Origin: an uncultured Micrococcales bacterium
GTDB lineage: Bacteria; Actinomycetota; Actinomycetes; Actinomycetales; Microbacteriaceae
NCBI GenBank assembly: GCA_913062975.1
Contig: CAJXZO010000003.1
Span: forward strand, 40,616-104,615
DNA length: 64,000 nucleotides
Direction: 5' to 3'
Made by a program: the position numbers and the translations under genes. The notes under the pieces are model-generated. The model saw nothing but the letters and a program-made list of their open reading frames with translations, searched no databases and was not told where the DNA came from. Positions 1-9,083 of the stretch are shown here, piece after piece; position 1 is the first letter of the stretch, and each line of letters begins with the position of its first letter.

Positions 1-798
1 TCGGGCTATGAACATCGGGTCCTCTCCCCCGACTAGCATTACCGCCAAATAATGAATGGCGGCATTCACGTCACTTCCCCGCACCGCTTTGATAAATGCA
101 CTTATCGCCTGATAGTGGTTATCCCCAACGCGGTCATAGTGCAATTGGAGCTTTTCCTGAACGGATTTGATTGTCTTTTCATTTATTGGATCATCGGCCA
201 TTTCAATTATCGAAATCAACCTTCTGGCATCTCCACCACTGAGCGCTGAGAGCAATTCAAGCGCTTTGGGTTCAATTTTTTTCTCAACAGCATTTGCTGC
301 CCTGGTGGCAATCTCTAAAACATCATCATCAGTCAGTGACTGCAGTCTGAGGATCAGCATCCTTGATTGCATTGCAGGGTTTAGGGCAAATGAGGGATTC
401 TCAGTGGTGGCCCCGATCAAGCTGACTGTTCCGTTTTCGGTGACCTTCAACAAAGAATCCTGCTGTGATTTAGAAAAGCGATGAATCTCATCCAAGAACA
501 AAACCGTGTGACGCTGATAGGTCTGCCAAATCTCCAAGGCCTTTTTTGTAACATCACGAATCTCTTTGACCCCAACATCGATTGCACTGAGCTCTATAAA
601 TTCAGCATCAATCGCTTTAGCCAGCAATCTCGCTAGGGTTGTCTTGCCAGTGCCTGGTGGACCCTGCAAAACAATTGAATGTAATTGCCTGCTGGCTATC
701 ATCTTGGCCATTGGTGCAGTTGGTTCAAAAAGGTGAGATTGGCCAACAAAGTCCTCAAAAGATTTTGGCCTAAGAATCTCGGCAAGCTGTTTTTGCAT
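1..798 (-). CDS. rarA: Replication-associated recombination protein A (AAA ATPase), 3' part outside window
   Basis: RarA/MgsA acts at stalled replication forks as a clamp-loader-like AAA+ ATPase. I translated the reverse strand from the ATG at 798; the frame stays open for 266 codons to the window edge, so the C-terminus is missing. Visible: Walker A GPPGTGKT at residues 46-53, Walker B with D103-E104 followed by IHR, a sensor stretch GATTENPSF near 130, and the family signature KAVRGSDVNAAIHYLA near the cut end. The start is supported by a -10-like TAGAGT exactly 7 bases upstream, suggesting a leaderless transcript. It is divergent from the cyclophilin gene 45 bases away. Identity is firm; only the missing end limits the annotation. 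Confidence 0.95.
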   Translation of the reverse strand, partial: MQKQLAEILRPKSFEDFVGQSHLFEPTAPMAKMIASRQLHSIVLQGPPGTGKTTLARLLAKAIDAEFIELSAIDVGVKEIRDVTKKALEIWQTYQRHTVLFLDEIHRFSKSQQDSLLKVTENGTVSLIGATTENPSFALNPAMQSRMLILRLQSLTDDDVLEIATRAANAVEKKIEPKALELLSALSGGDARRLISIIEMADDPINEKTIKSVQEKLQLHYDRVGDNHYQAISAFIKAVRGSDVNAAIHYLAVMLVGGEDPMFIAR

Positions 799-805
799 AG
801 CAGCA

Positions 806-811
806 ACTCTA
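806..811 (-). promoter_or_regulatory. -10 element of rarA (leaderless type)
   Basis: TAGAGT on the reverse strand, 7 bases before the rarA ATG, matching the TAnnnT -10 of actinobacterial leaderless genes. No convincing -35 is seen. Confidence 0.45.
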
Positions 812-843
812 TGAGAACTACAATAGTCGAGGCTAGGAGACAA

Positions 844-1599
844 ATGGCAAAGAGAAATCAGCAACAGGAAATCACTCGTCGCTTCGAAGCGAAGCAAGAG
901 ATAGCTAGACAGCGCGCTGAGCGGGCACCAAAGGACAATCGTCTGTTTGCAACCATTGCACTAGCTGCGGTACTCGTCACTGCTGTTGGACAGATTTTAT
1001 ATTTCGGACCTGGTGAAACACCTGCGGCATCACTTGAAGATTCAGTAGAAGAATTAACTGAAGAAATCGAGCGAGAGGTTCCGGATCCAAGTTTGAGTGA
1101 GAACAGAGACTGGACCGGTTCACTGTTGCTGAATGACCAACCACTGGAAATCACAATGTTCGGTGAGCAAGCACCGCAGGCTGTTGCCAACTTTGTGAGC
1201 CTTTCTGATGCTGGTTTCTATGAAGACATGGAGTGCCACCGATTGGTTACTGATGGAATCTTTGTACTGCAGTGCGGAGATCCAAGTGGGGACGGTAGCG
1301 GTGGACCCGGATACACCTGGGGTCCCATCGAGAATGCACCCGAGGATGATCTCTACCCAGCGGGTAGCATTGCCATGGCCCGAGCGAGTAATCTCGGAGA
1401 CAGCATGGGGAGCCAATTTTTCATTGTTTATGAAGACAGCGTGATCCCAAGTGATGTCGCCGGTGGCTACACAATCATGGGGCAAGTTGATAACGGTCTA
1501 GAAACAGTTATCGAAATCGCCTCACAAGGAACCGCTGATGGCAGTAATGATGGAACTCCGGCAGAACCAGTAATTCTGAATTCTGTCGAACTTCAATAA
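844..1599 (+). CDS. Membrane-anchored cyclophilin-type peptidyl-prolyl cis-trans isomerase
   Basis: Catalyses proline isomerisation, probably on secreted proteins outside the membrane. The 251-residue product has a basic, Gln/Arg-rich cytoplasmic N-terminus (1-32), one membrane anchor (about 33-52), an acidic linker, then a cyclophilin domain from about residue 90 to the end with the HR (catalytic Arg) element and the GSQFFIVY core strand. I chose the ATG at 844 because AGGAGA lies just upstream (835-840, a short 3-base spacer); longer in-frame starts would run into rarA on the other strand. The DUF349 gene follows after 15 bases, so the two are probably one transcript. The same order next to rel is seen in other actinobacteria. 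Confidence 0.9.
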   Translation: MAKRNQQQEITRRFEAKQEIARQRAERAPKDNRLFATIALAAVLVTAVGQILYFGPGETPAASLEDSVEELTEEIEREVPDPSLSENRDWTGSLLLNDQPLEITMFGEQAPQAVANFVSLSDAGFYEDMECHRLVTDGIFVLQCGDPSGDGSGGPGYTWGPIENAPEDDLYPAGSIAMARASNLGDSMGSQFFIVYEDSVIPSDVAGGYTIMGQVDNGLETVIEIASQGTADGSNDGTPAEPVILNSVELQ

Positions 1600-1614
1600 A
1601 CAGGAGCTTCGAAA

Positions 1615-2838
1615 TTGGCTATAGAAACCTCGCACGCAAGTGTTGATGAAAACAACAACGTGTATCTGATTGACGGGGGTGAAAAAACACTTGTTGGTCA
1701 GTATCCAAACGTTCCAGCTGAAGAGGCCCTTGCCTACTTTTCAAGAAAATTTGACGACTTAGAAGCTCAGGTTCGACTGCTTGAGCAGAGGATCAAGACA
1801 ACCAGTGCCACCCCAAGTGCTGTTGAGGAAAACCTAAAAGCCGTTGAGAAGGAGCTCAGTGAGCCAAAATTTGTTGGTGATGCTAATTCCCTAAGAACCA
1901 GAGTTGAGGCGCTCAAACCCGCCCTGGAAGCGCTTAGAGAGCAGCACAAGAAGAAAACCGAAGAGGAAATTGCCAAAGCGCTGGCCGAAAAGGAAAAGAT
2001 AGCGGCTAAAGCCGAACAAATCGCTAACCGTGATCCCGCAAAAACCATTTGGAAAAATGCTGGCAAAGAAATGCAGGAGTTATTCGAAGCCTGGCAAACA
2101 CTCCAAAAAAACGGGCCGAGAGTTCCAAAGGCCCAAGCTGACCCGATCTGGAAAAGATTCAGCAAGGCCCGCGCAAAGTTTGAAACCGATAAGCGTGCAT
2201 TTTTTTCAGACCTGGACAAGCGTGTCAAGGAAGCCAAGAAGCTGAAAAACGATCTAGTGAAGCAAGCCGAGGAGTTGGTCAGCAAAGGTTCCCAAGCAGC
2301 CGACGAATTCAAAGGCCTGCAGGACAAATGGAAAAGGGCAGCCAGAATCGGTAAGGGTGAAGAAGCTCTATGGGAAAGATTCAAAAAAGCCGGGGATGCC
2401 ATCTTTGAACAAAAGAAGGCTGAGAATGAAAAGCTCCGAGAGCAGGAGATGGCAAACTACGAGCTGAAGTTGGAGCTTGTAAAGAAAGCCGAAGCGGTCA
2501 AGATTGATGATCTCAAGAAAGCTCGAGAAGAGCTCTCAAGGATCAACATGGAATGGTCAAAGATTGGTCGCGTCCCAAAGGACAAAATCCGCGAGCTCGA
2601 CACACGGATGTCAAAGGTCGAAAATGCAGTGAAGCAAAAAGAGGAAGATGAATGGCGTCGCACAGACCCCGAGAGTCAGCACCGTTCAAATTCACTGATA
2701 GAACAGCTCGAGCAGTCCATTGCAGATATTGAAAAACAGATTGCTGATGCTAAGGATGCCAAGAAAAAGGCAGAGCTTGAGAAAAACCTTGAAGCTAGAA
2801 AGTCTTGGCTAGAAGCTGCCAAACAGGCTGCTAACTAA
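1615..2838 (+). CDS. DUF349 domain coiled-coil protein
   Basis: A 407-residue soluble, Lys/Glu/Ala-rich protein that is almost entirely predicted coiled coil, with DUF349 repeats recognisable by the W..F..A...F spacing (KRFSKARAKF, ERFKKAGDAIF). DUF349 proteins are widespread beside rel in actinobacteria; the biochemical role is not established, so I assign none. It starts with TTG at 1615, 8 bases after AGGAG (1602-1606). The stop overlaps the last bases of the convergent rel gene by 4 bases, so no terminator can lie between them. Probably co-transcribed with the upstream cyclophilin. Confidence 0.85.
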   Translation: MAIETSHASVDENNNVYLIDGGEKTLVGQYPNVPAEEALAYFSRKFDDLEAQVRLLEQRIKTTSATPSAVEENLKAVEKELSEPKFVGDANSLRTRVEALKPALEALREQHKKKTEEEIAKALAEKEKIAAKAEQIANRDPAKTIWKNAGKEMQELFEAWQTLQKNGPRVPKAQADPIWKRFSKARAKFETDKRAFFSDLDKRVKEAKKLKNDLVKQAEELVSKGSQAADEFKGLQDKWKRAARIGKGEEALWERFKKAGDAIFEQKKAENEKLREQEMANYELKLELVKKAEAVKIDDLKKAREELSRINMEWSKIGRVPKDKIRELDTRMSKVENAVKQKEEDEWRRTDPESQHRSNSLIEQLEQSIADIEKQIADAKDAKKKAELEKNLEARKSWLEAAKQAAN

Positions 2839-5060
2839 CCTCCCTGCACCCGATAGACGTCATAAACGGCGTCAATTCGTCTGATTTGATTAAAAATATG
2901 ATCAAGATGAGAAGGGTCCGCCATCTCAAATGAGAACCTGTTCAGCGCAACGCGGTCTTTTCTGGTGGTGACAGCTGCACTCAGGATGTTCACATGGTTC
3001 TCGCTAAGCACTCTGGTGACATCACTCAAGAGCCCTGAACGATCCAAAGCCTCGACCTGTATCTGAACTAGATAGATTCCCTTGGTGGTGTCTGACCAGC
3101 TCACATCCACAACTCTTTCTGGTTGCCCCTGGAGGGATTTTACGTTTTTGCAGTCCTCACGGTGGATGCTCACACCCTCTCCCCTGGTGATAAAACCCAT
3201 GATTGGATCCCCAGGAACGGGTGTGCAGCAACGAGCAATCTTGGTCAGAACATCGGGACTGTCTTTCACCAAGACATGATTATCTGAGCCGCGCTTTGAT
3301 GGCTTGGTGCTGATTTGGGTAAGTTCACCGGTGTTCAGATCTTCAGCTGCCTGGGTCTTATTAATTAGCTTTTCAACAACACTCGTGGCAGAGACGTGAC
3401 CCTCACCAATACCAGTCAGAAGACCTTCTAGGGAAACGTATTTCATATCCGCAACTACCTCGAGTAAAGCATCGCTTCCCATCAGTTGCTGCAGTGGCAG
3501 TGATTGCTTGCGCATGGCTTTCGCCAATAGATCTCTGCCTGTGTCTTCAGCCTTTTCTTTACGCTCTGCACTGAAGTGCTGCTTTATCTTCGCCCTAGCT
3601 CTGGCGGATCTGACAAAGTTCAGCCAGTCCTTGCTGGGGGCGGCTCCCTCGCTCTTGCTGGTGAGAACTTCAATTACATCCCCGCTGTTCAGAGTGGAAT
3701 CAAGTGGCACAAGTCTTGAGTTGACCTTTGCACCGATGGTCTTGTGGCCAACCTCGGTGTGCACCGCATAAGCAAAATCAACAGGAGTTGCATCTGAGGG
3801 AAGTCCAATAACCCGTCCTTTGGGGGTGAATACATAAACCTCTTTGGCGCCGATTTCATATCTCAGGCTGTCAAGGAACTCTCCGGGATCTTCAGTTTCA
3901 CTCTCCCAGTCACTGATTCTCTTAAGCCAAGCCAAACTGTCATCTTGAGCCTTCTCACCTTTTGCTGCAGCTTTGTATTTCCAGTGGGCGGCAACACCGT
4001 ACTCAGCTCGCTGATGCATCTCATGGGTCCTGATCTGAATCTCTACGGCTCTTCCGTTTGGTCCAATCAGCGTGGTGTGCAGAGACTGATAAAGGTTAAA
4101 CTTAGGCATTGCGATGTAATCTTTGAACCTGCCAGGAACTGGTGAATATTTAGCGTGCAGAGCACCAAGTGCCGCGTAACAATCTTTTACAGACGGTACC
4201 AAGATGCGAATACCTACGAGGTCATAAATGTCATCAAACTCTCGGCCCCTCAGAACCATCTTTTGATAAATCGAGTAATACTGCTTGGGGCGACCCTCAA
4301 CCTTGGCCTTGATTCTGTTTTGTCTGAGTTCGTAATCAATGTCGTAGATGACCTGATCTGTGTATTCGCTACGCTTTGGGGTTCGCTGTTTGACTAGGTT
4401 GATGATCTCCTCATAAACCTTTGGGTATAAAACACCAAAACTTAGATCTTCCAACTCCCATTTGATGGTGTTAATTCCAAGCCGGTGGGCAAGTGGGGCA
4501 TAAATCTCAAGTGTCTCTTGAGCTTTTCGCTTCGCCAAATCAATTGGAACAAACCCCCAGGTGCGAGCATTGTGCAATCTGTCTGCCAGCTTGATCACCA
4601 GCACCCTGATGTCCTTGCTCATCGCCACAATCATTTTACGAATGGTTTCTGCCTGAGCTTTATCCCCAAGCTTCACCTTGTCCAGTTTTGTGACTCCATC
4701 GACTAGCAGTGCAATCTCTTCACCAAAATCACTTTGCAACTGCTCGAGGCTGTAGCTCGTGTCCTCAACCGTATCGTGAAGCAGGGCTGCAGCAATAGTG
4801 CTGGGTCCTGTTCCCAGTTCAGCAAGAATTTTGGCGACCGCTACGGGGTGAGTGATGTAAGGCTCGCCAGATTTACGGAACTGTCCCTCATGTGCCTGCT
4901 CAGCCCGCTTGAACGCTCTTTGAATAATGAGCGTGTCACCTTTTGGATGGTTGGCTTTCACAATGCGCACGACATCGCTCATCTCATTGTTTGAGTAAGG
5001 ACTCTCGCGAGTGAAGATTCGAGGCAGTCTGGCACGCAGAGTTGAAAGACTGTCCGTCAT
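2835..5060 (-). CDS. rel: Bifunctional (p)ppGpp synthetase/hydrolase, Rel family
   Basis: Makes and degrades (p)ppGpp for the stringent response. The 741-residue length is normal for long Rel proteins. In order: HD hydrolase domain with H71 and H95-D96 (HDTVEDT), RelA/SpoT synthetase domain about 240-370 (YQSLHTT and EIQIRT motifs), TGS domain about 400-460, a conserved Cys-containing region (RCCTPVPGD) and a C-terminal ACT domain. Both catalytic halves look intact. The ATG at 5060 has a perfect AGGAGG upstream. It lies 27 bases after secF in the yajC-secD-secF order; the apt gene that often sits between secF and rel in other actinobacteria is absent here. Confidence 0.96.
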   Translation of the reverse strand: MTDSLSTLRARLPRIFTRESPYSNNEMSDVVRIVKANHPKGDTLIIQRAFKRAEQAHEGQFRKSGEPYITHPVAVAKILAELGTGPSTIAAALLHDTVEDTSYSLEQLQSDFGEEIALLVDGVTKLDKVKLGDKAQAETIRKMIVAMSKDIRVLVIKLADRLHNARTWGFVPIDLAKRKAQETLEIYAPLAHRLGINTIKWELEDLSFGVLYPKVYEEIINLVKQRTPKRSEYTDQVIYDIDYELRQNRIKAKVEGRPKQYYSIYQKMVLRGREFDDIYDLVGIRILVPSVKDCYAALGALHAKYSPVPGRFKDYIAMPKFNLYQSLHTTLIGPNGRAVEIQIRTHEMHQRAEYGVAAHWKYKAAAKGEKAQDDSLAWLKRISDWESETEDPGEFLDSLRYEIGAKEVYVFTPKGRVIGLPSDATPVDFAYAVHTEVGHKTIGAKVNSRLVPLDSTLNSGDVIEVLTSKSEGAAPSKDWLNFVRSARARAKIKQHFSAERKEKAEDTGRDLLAKAMRKQSLPLQQLMGSDALLEVVADMKYVSLEGLLTGIGEGHVSATSVVEKLINKTQAAEDLNTGELTQISTKPSKRGSDNHVLVKDSPDVLTKIARCCTPVPGDPIMGFITRGEGVSIHREDCKNVKSLQGQPERVVDVSWSDTTKGIYLVQIQVEALDRSGLLSDVTRVLSENHVNILSAAVTTRKDRVALNRFSFEMADPSHLDHIFNQIRRIDAVYDVYRVQGG

Positions 5061-5087
5061 TCCGCACCACCTCCTGTGGTGAGAATT

Positions 5088-6062
5088 CTACGCCCGGTTG
5101 GCGATAACTCGCTCAGCAGCCTCGCGATATTTGGTCTCATTTTCGCGAAGATGGGCATAAACGGGAGCTGCGATAAACACAGAAGAGTATGTTCCAACAA
5201 TGGTTCCAACGAATAGTGCAAGTGCGATATCGGTTAGTGTTCCGGCACCCAACAGCAATGATCCAATAAACAAGATTCCTGCAACTGGCAAAACTGCAAC
5301 CACCGAAGTGTTTATCGAGCGGACCAATGTCTGGTTCACTGCCAGGTTTACCTGCTCTGCAAAGGTCACACTCTCACTGAATTCGACGTTATCGGTGTTT
5401 TCGCGAACCTTGTCAAAAACCACAACAGTGTCATAAAGCGAATAACTAAGAATGGTCAAAAAGCCAATGATCGCTGCTGGAGAGATTTCAAGCCCCAAAC
5501 CACCATAGATGCCAACCGTGATAATCAAATCATGCGCAAGGGCTGCCAGGGCCGCCACAGACATCTTCAAAGATCGGAAGTAGAGGGCCATTAGCAAACT
5601 AACCAGAATCAAAAATACGACTAAGCCCTGAATGGCTTGAGCGGTGACATCCGCTCCCCAGTTAGGCCCGATGAAGCTGCTTGCAACCTCACCACCTTGG
5701 ACTCCATAGGCGTCAGCTAGAGCCAGTCTGAGCTCCTCTGATTCCAAATCAGCCAGCTGTTCGGTCTGAACTCGAATGGAATCTGTTCCAACTGTGGAGA
5801 CAACACTCTCACTGCCTGGAAAAAGTTCAGCAACAGTATCGGTGGCCAGTGCCTCGCCCTGCGAACTCACGCCGTCGATACGGAATTCGCTACCACCGGT
5901 GAACTCAATTCCGAAACTAAACCCACCTCGCAAAATAGGTGCCAAAATGGCTGCAATCACGACAACTACTGCGACTACATACCAGGTTTTGCGTCGCCTA
6001 ACGAATCCATAGGAGCGCTTTCCTGAGTAAAGTTCGTTTCCAAAATCCCTAAAGCTAGCCAT
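5088..6062 (-). CDS. secF: Protein translocase subunit SecF
   Basis: Partner of SecD; the SecDF complex uses the proton gradient to assist late steps of Sec-dependent export. The 324-residue protein has an N-terminal membrane segment (about 27-46), a periplasm-facing P4-like domain with the FTGG and RIDG signature, and five further membrane segments in the C-terminal half, including the conserved YSLYDTVVVFDKVREN region. Its ATG overlaps the TAA of secD by one base (TAATG), implying translational coupling. It precedes rel in the same direction. Confidence 0.96.
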   Translation of the reverse strand: MASFRDFGNELYSGKRSYGFVRRRKTWYVVAVVVVIAAILAPILRGGFSFGIEFTGGSEFRIDGVSSQGEALATDTVAELFPGSESVVSTVGTDSIRVQTEQLADLESEELRLALADAYGVQGGEVASSFIGPNWGADVTAQAIQGLVVFLILVSLLMALYFRSLKMSVAALAALAHDLIITVGIYGGLGLEISPAAIIGFLTILSYSLYDTVVVFDKVRENTDNVEFSESVTFAEQVNLAVNQTLVRSINTSVVAVLPVAGILFIGSLLLGAGTLTDIALALFVGTIVGTYSSVFIAAPVYAHLRENETKYREAAERVIANRA

Positions 6063-7750
6063 TATGACTCGCCTCGCTCTCTGATTTCTTGGGCCTTGCG
6101 CTCAGCAATGGTTTGCCTCTTTGCCGCTTCTTTTCCAGAGCTTTCAATCTTTCCTCTGGCCTGACCTTCGCTGACTCTGAACTGTCCACGACCCACGTAG
6201 CTAGCCGCTACCTTGCCAACCTCAAAGCCTGACCATGGACCACCAGATTTGAAAAACTTAGTTCTCGCAAGAGTTTGCACCATTGGGTGGGTGAACAGAA
6301 GCACAATTAGAAGGTCTAGCAGAGTAACCAGACCAAGAGTGAAGGCGAATCCACGAACGCTGGATGCTGTCAACCAGTACAGCACCACAGCAGCTGTCAA
6401 AGTCACGGCATCGCTGATCAGAATTGTTCTAAATGCTCGCTGCCAACCAGCTTCCACTGCATTTTCTAAAGTTCTACCGTCACGAATCTCGTCTCGGATT
6501 CTTTCAAAATAAACAATGAAGCTATCAGAGGTAATACCAATGGCCACAATCAATCCAGCCACACCTGCTAGCGATAATCTGTATCCCTGCCTCCATGCGA
6601 GGTAGAGAATGACCAGGTAGACCAAAATACCTGCAACCACCAGGGATCCAAGAGTCACGATTGCCAGCCCTCGATACTGGAACGTCATGTAGACGACCAC
6701 CAGAATCAGTCCAATCAATCCAGCAATCAGACCCGAGTTCAAGGACTCGGTTCCAAGAGTTGCAGAAATGTTTTCCTGACTCTGGACTTCAAAACCAATT
6801 GGCAGCGCACCATACTTCAGCTGGTCGGCCAAAATTTGTGAGCTGTCTTGGGTGAAGTTTCCGGTGATCTGGGCTTGCCCATTGGGAATCACGTCATTAA
6901 CCCGAGGTGCCGTGATGATAAAACCGTCTAAGGTGATCGCAAACTGGTTTCTTGGCTCAGTCAGCCCAAACAGCCTCGAGGTCACTTGGGAGAAATTTTC
7001 TGTTCCTACATCATCAAACTCGATGTTTACAGCCCACTCGTTTGTGGATGCACCGGTTGAGGTGGTAACTGTACCGCTGGTGGCGTCGGCAATGCTTGCA
7101 CCCTCAACTTCGACTGGTCCAAGAATGTATTTCTGAGTCAATGACGTGTCGCAGGTGACAAGCGGAAGGTTTGGGTCATCCACCTGTCCCGGTTCTCTAA
7201 ACTCTTGAGAGCAATCAAGGTTGTCAAATTCATTCTGAATTGCAGGTGTAATCCAACTTGGATCACTGGCATTTTCAGGTTCAACTGCAGGAGTTTCCTC
7301 TAGCTGTTGTCCCTCTTCGTCAACACCACCAACTTCTTCGCTTGTTGTGCTGGCAGAGGTTGTCAAAACTGGTCTGAATTCAAGTTTTGCGCTGGCGCGG
7401 ATTAGTTGCAGGGTGTTTGCGTCAGGAGTCCCTGGGATGCTGACAACGATGTTTTGGCTTCCCTGAGTCGCCACTCTTGCCTCGGCCACACCGCTAGCAT
7501 CGACCCTCTGCCTGATGATTTCAACCGCCTGCTGCAATTGTTCTTCGGTAGCTCGATCACCATCTGCAACAGATGGTGCCAGAATTATTTCCGTGCCACC
7601 CTCCAGGTCCAAAGCTAGCTTTGGACTCCACTCGGCATTTGGTTGATCGCTGATATTGGCCCACCCAACGATTCCAGTTAGACCCAGGATGATAACCAAC
7701 AGCCAAAGTAATCTTCGGCCCGCTGATCTGCGAACATTGTTTTCCGCCAA
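6062..7750 (-). CDS. secD: Protein translocase subunit SecD
   Basis: 562 residues with an N-terminal membrane segment, the LDLEGGTEI signature of SecD, a large extracytoplasmic domain and a C-terminal six-segment membrane domain with the VAIGITSDSFIVYFERIRDE proton-pathway motif region. The extracytoplasmic domain carries an acidic, Ser/Thr/Glu-rich insertion around residues 130-165 of the kind common in actinobacterial SecD. It follows yajC by 2 bases and is coupled to secF. The basic C-terminal tail is about 50 residues long. Confidence 0.96.
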   Translation of the reverse strand: MAENNVRRSAGRRLLWLLVIILGLTGIVGWANISDQPNAEWSPKLALDLEGGTEIILAPSVADGDRATEEQLQQAVEIIRQRVDASGVAEARVATQGSQNIVVSIPGTPDANTLQLIRASAKLEFRPVLTTSASTTSEEVGGVDEEGQQLEETPAVEPENASDPSWITPAIQNEFDNLDCSQEFREPGQVDDPNLPLVTCDTSLTQKYILGPVEVEGASIADATSGTVTTSTGASTNEWAVNIEFDDVGTENFSQVTSRLFGLTEPRNQFAITLDGFIITAPRVNDVIPNGQAQITGNFTQDSSQILADQLKYGALPIGFEVQSQENISATLGTESLNSGLIAGLIGLILVVVYMTFQYRGLAIVTLGSLVVAGILVYLVILYLAWRQGYRLSLAGVAGLIVAIGITSDSFIVYFERIRDEIRDGRTLENAVEAGWQRAFRTILISDAVTLTAAVVLYWLTASSVRGFAFTLGLVTLLDLLIVLLFTHPMVQTLARTKFFKSGGPWSGFEVGKVAASYVGRGQFRVSEGQARGKIESSGKEAAKRQTIAERKAQEIRERGES

Positions 7751-7752
7751 GA

Positions 7753-8037
7753 TTATGCCTCTTCGTTGTTTGTATCCGTAGTGTCAGCTGTCTCCACGGA
7801 TCTAACAGCCTGTTTGATTACAGTTAGATGAACCTTGGGGGCGGTCTCAATGGTCAATCTATCTTCTTCCAAATCAGTAATGGTTCCGAAAATGCCGGAG
7901 TGCAACAAAATCTTGTCTCCCACCTTCAGAGAATTCATTAATTCTTCGGCCTGCTTACGGCGCTTACGGCTGTTGGCGAACATAAATAGAATCAGAGCAC
8001 CAAGGGCAAGCACCAAGATAATGTCTGGTGTAATCAA
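7753..8037 (-). CDS. yajC: Preprotein translocase accessory subunit YajC
   Basis: A 94-residue single-span membrane protein (hydrophobic segment about residues 3-20) followed by the RRKRRKQ basic turn and the conserved LKVGDKILLHSGIFGTI domain of YajC, the small partner of SecDF. It starts with TTG at 8037, with TGAGG upstream at suitable spacing. It is the first gene of yajC-secD-secF-rel and lies 38 bases downstream of ruvB in the same direction, with its own -10 candidate in the gap. Confidence 0.93.
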   Translation of the reverse strand: MITPDIILVLALGALILFMFANSRKRRKQAEELMNSLKVGDKILLHSGIFGTITDLEEDRLTIETAPKVHLTVIKQAVRSVETADTTDTNNEEA

Positions 8038-8065
8038 AACAACCTCACAACTCGGTAACCCTGAA

Positions 8066-8071
8066 ATTATA
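8066..8071 (-). promoter_or_regulatory. -10 element ahead of yajC-secDF-rel
   Basis: A perfect TATAAT on the reverse strand in the 38-base ruvB-yajC gap. It lies in the loop of a short inverted repeat (TAACCC/GGGTTA, 8056-8078). No good -35 at 17 bases. Probably lets the Sec/Rel genes be transcribed separately from the ruv genes. Confidence 0.5.
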
Positions 8072-8075
8072 GGGG

Positions 8076-9083
8076 TTAGTCGAACAAACTGCTTGGTTCG
8101 GACTCAATTCCGATGGCAAAAAGACCACTATTTGTGATTAATCTGCCCTTCGGTGTCCTTTCAATAAGACCCAATCTCACAAGGTATGGCTCGACAACAA
8201 GCTCAACAGTCTCTGGCTCCTCCCCGAGTCTGGTGGCTAAAGTGCCAAGTCCAAGGGCTCTGTTTCGGTTTTCTGAAAGCGCCATGAGATACTGCCTGTC
8301 AAGACGATCTAATCCAGTTGCGTCAATTTCATAAACTTCCAGCGCTTCTGATGTTGTCTTCTCATCAATCATGTCTACTTTGGACACCTGTGCGTAATCC
8401 CTAATTCTGCGAAGCAGTCTGTTGGCAACCCTGGGAGTTCCCCGACTGGAGTTTGCAATGATTTCTAAACTTCGATCGTTGAGCTTGACTCCAAGCACCT
8501 CTGAAGCTCTTGATAGAACCTTGATCAAATCATCCTGCTCGTAAAATTCCATATTTGCGGTGAAGCCAAACCTGTCGCGAAGTGGGTTTGGGAGCATTCC
8601 AGCCCTGGTAGTTGCCCCGACTAACGTGAATCTTTCAAGGTCCAGCGGAACGCTTGTTGCGCCGGGGCCTTTGCCAACCATGACATCTACCCGGAAATCC
8701 TCCATCGCCAGATAAAGCATTTCCTCAGCCGCTCGGCTCACTCTGTGGATCTCATCTATAAATAAGATCTCACCGTGTTCAAGTGAGGACAAAATTGCGG
8801 CCAGGTCACCCGCGTGCTGGATGGTCGGACCGCTTGTAACTCTGATGGATCGGTTGGTTTCGGCTGCAACGATCATCGCAAGCGTTGTCTTACCAAGTCC
8901 CGGAGGACCACTAAACAGCAAATGATCGGGCACCCTTTGTTGTTGCTGCGCAGCTTGCAGTAAAACTTCAAGTTGTTTCTTCACTTTGTTCTGACCAACA
9001 AACTGTTGCAGGTTTGAAGGCCTAAGCTCTCTCTCTAAGGCAGAGTCGTCTGGATGGGCGAAGGGTTCTGTTTCAAAACTCAT
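8076..9083 (-). CDS. ruvB: Holliday junction branch-migration helicase RuvB
   Basis: Hexameric AAA+ motor that drives branch migration with RuvA. 335 residues, standard length. Walker A GPPGLGKT at 59-66, Walker B FIDEIHR, sensor GATTRAGML, and the C-terminal winged-helix domain ending in RTPKGR. The ATG overlaps the ruvA stop in an ATGA arrangement. Part of yebC-ruvC-ruvA-ruvB. Confidence 0.97.
   Translation of the reverse strand: MSFETEPFAHPDDSALERELRPSNLQQFVGQNKVKKQLEVLLQAAQQQQRVPDHLLFSGPPGLGKTTLAMIVAAETNRSIRVTSGPTIQHAGDLAAILSSLEHGEILFIDEIHRVSRAAEEMLYLAMEDFRVDVMVGKGPGATSVPLDLERFTLVGATTRAGMLPNPLRDRFGFTANMEFYEQDDLIKVLSRASEVLGVKLNDRSLEIIANSSRGTPRVANRLLRRIRDYAQVSKVDMIDEKTTSEALEVYEIDATGLDRLDRQYLMALSENRNRALGLGTLATRLGEEPETVELVVEPYLVRLGLIERTPKGRLITNSGLFAIGIESEPSSLFD

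Noticed and set aside
685..843. N-terminal extension of the cyclophilin frame into rarA
   Set aside because: The extra residues come from the strand opposite rarA; a Shine-Dalgarno and the family-like MAKRN start point to 844.
1767..2402. 211-codon reverse frame opposite DUF349
   Set aside because: Antisense of a Lys/Glu-rich coiled coil gives an artificial Ser/Phe/Leu-rich frame.
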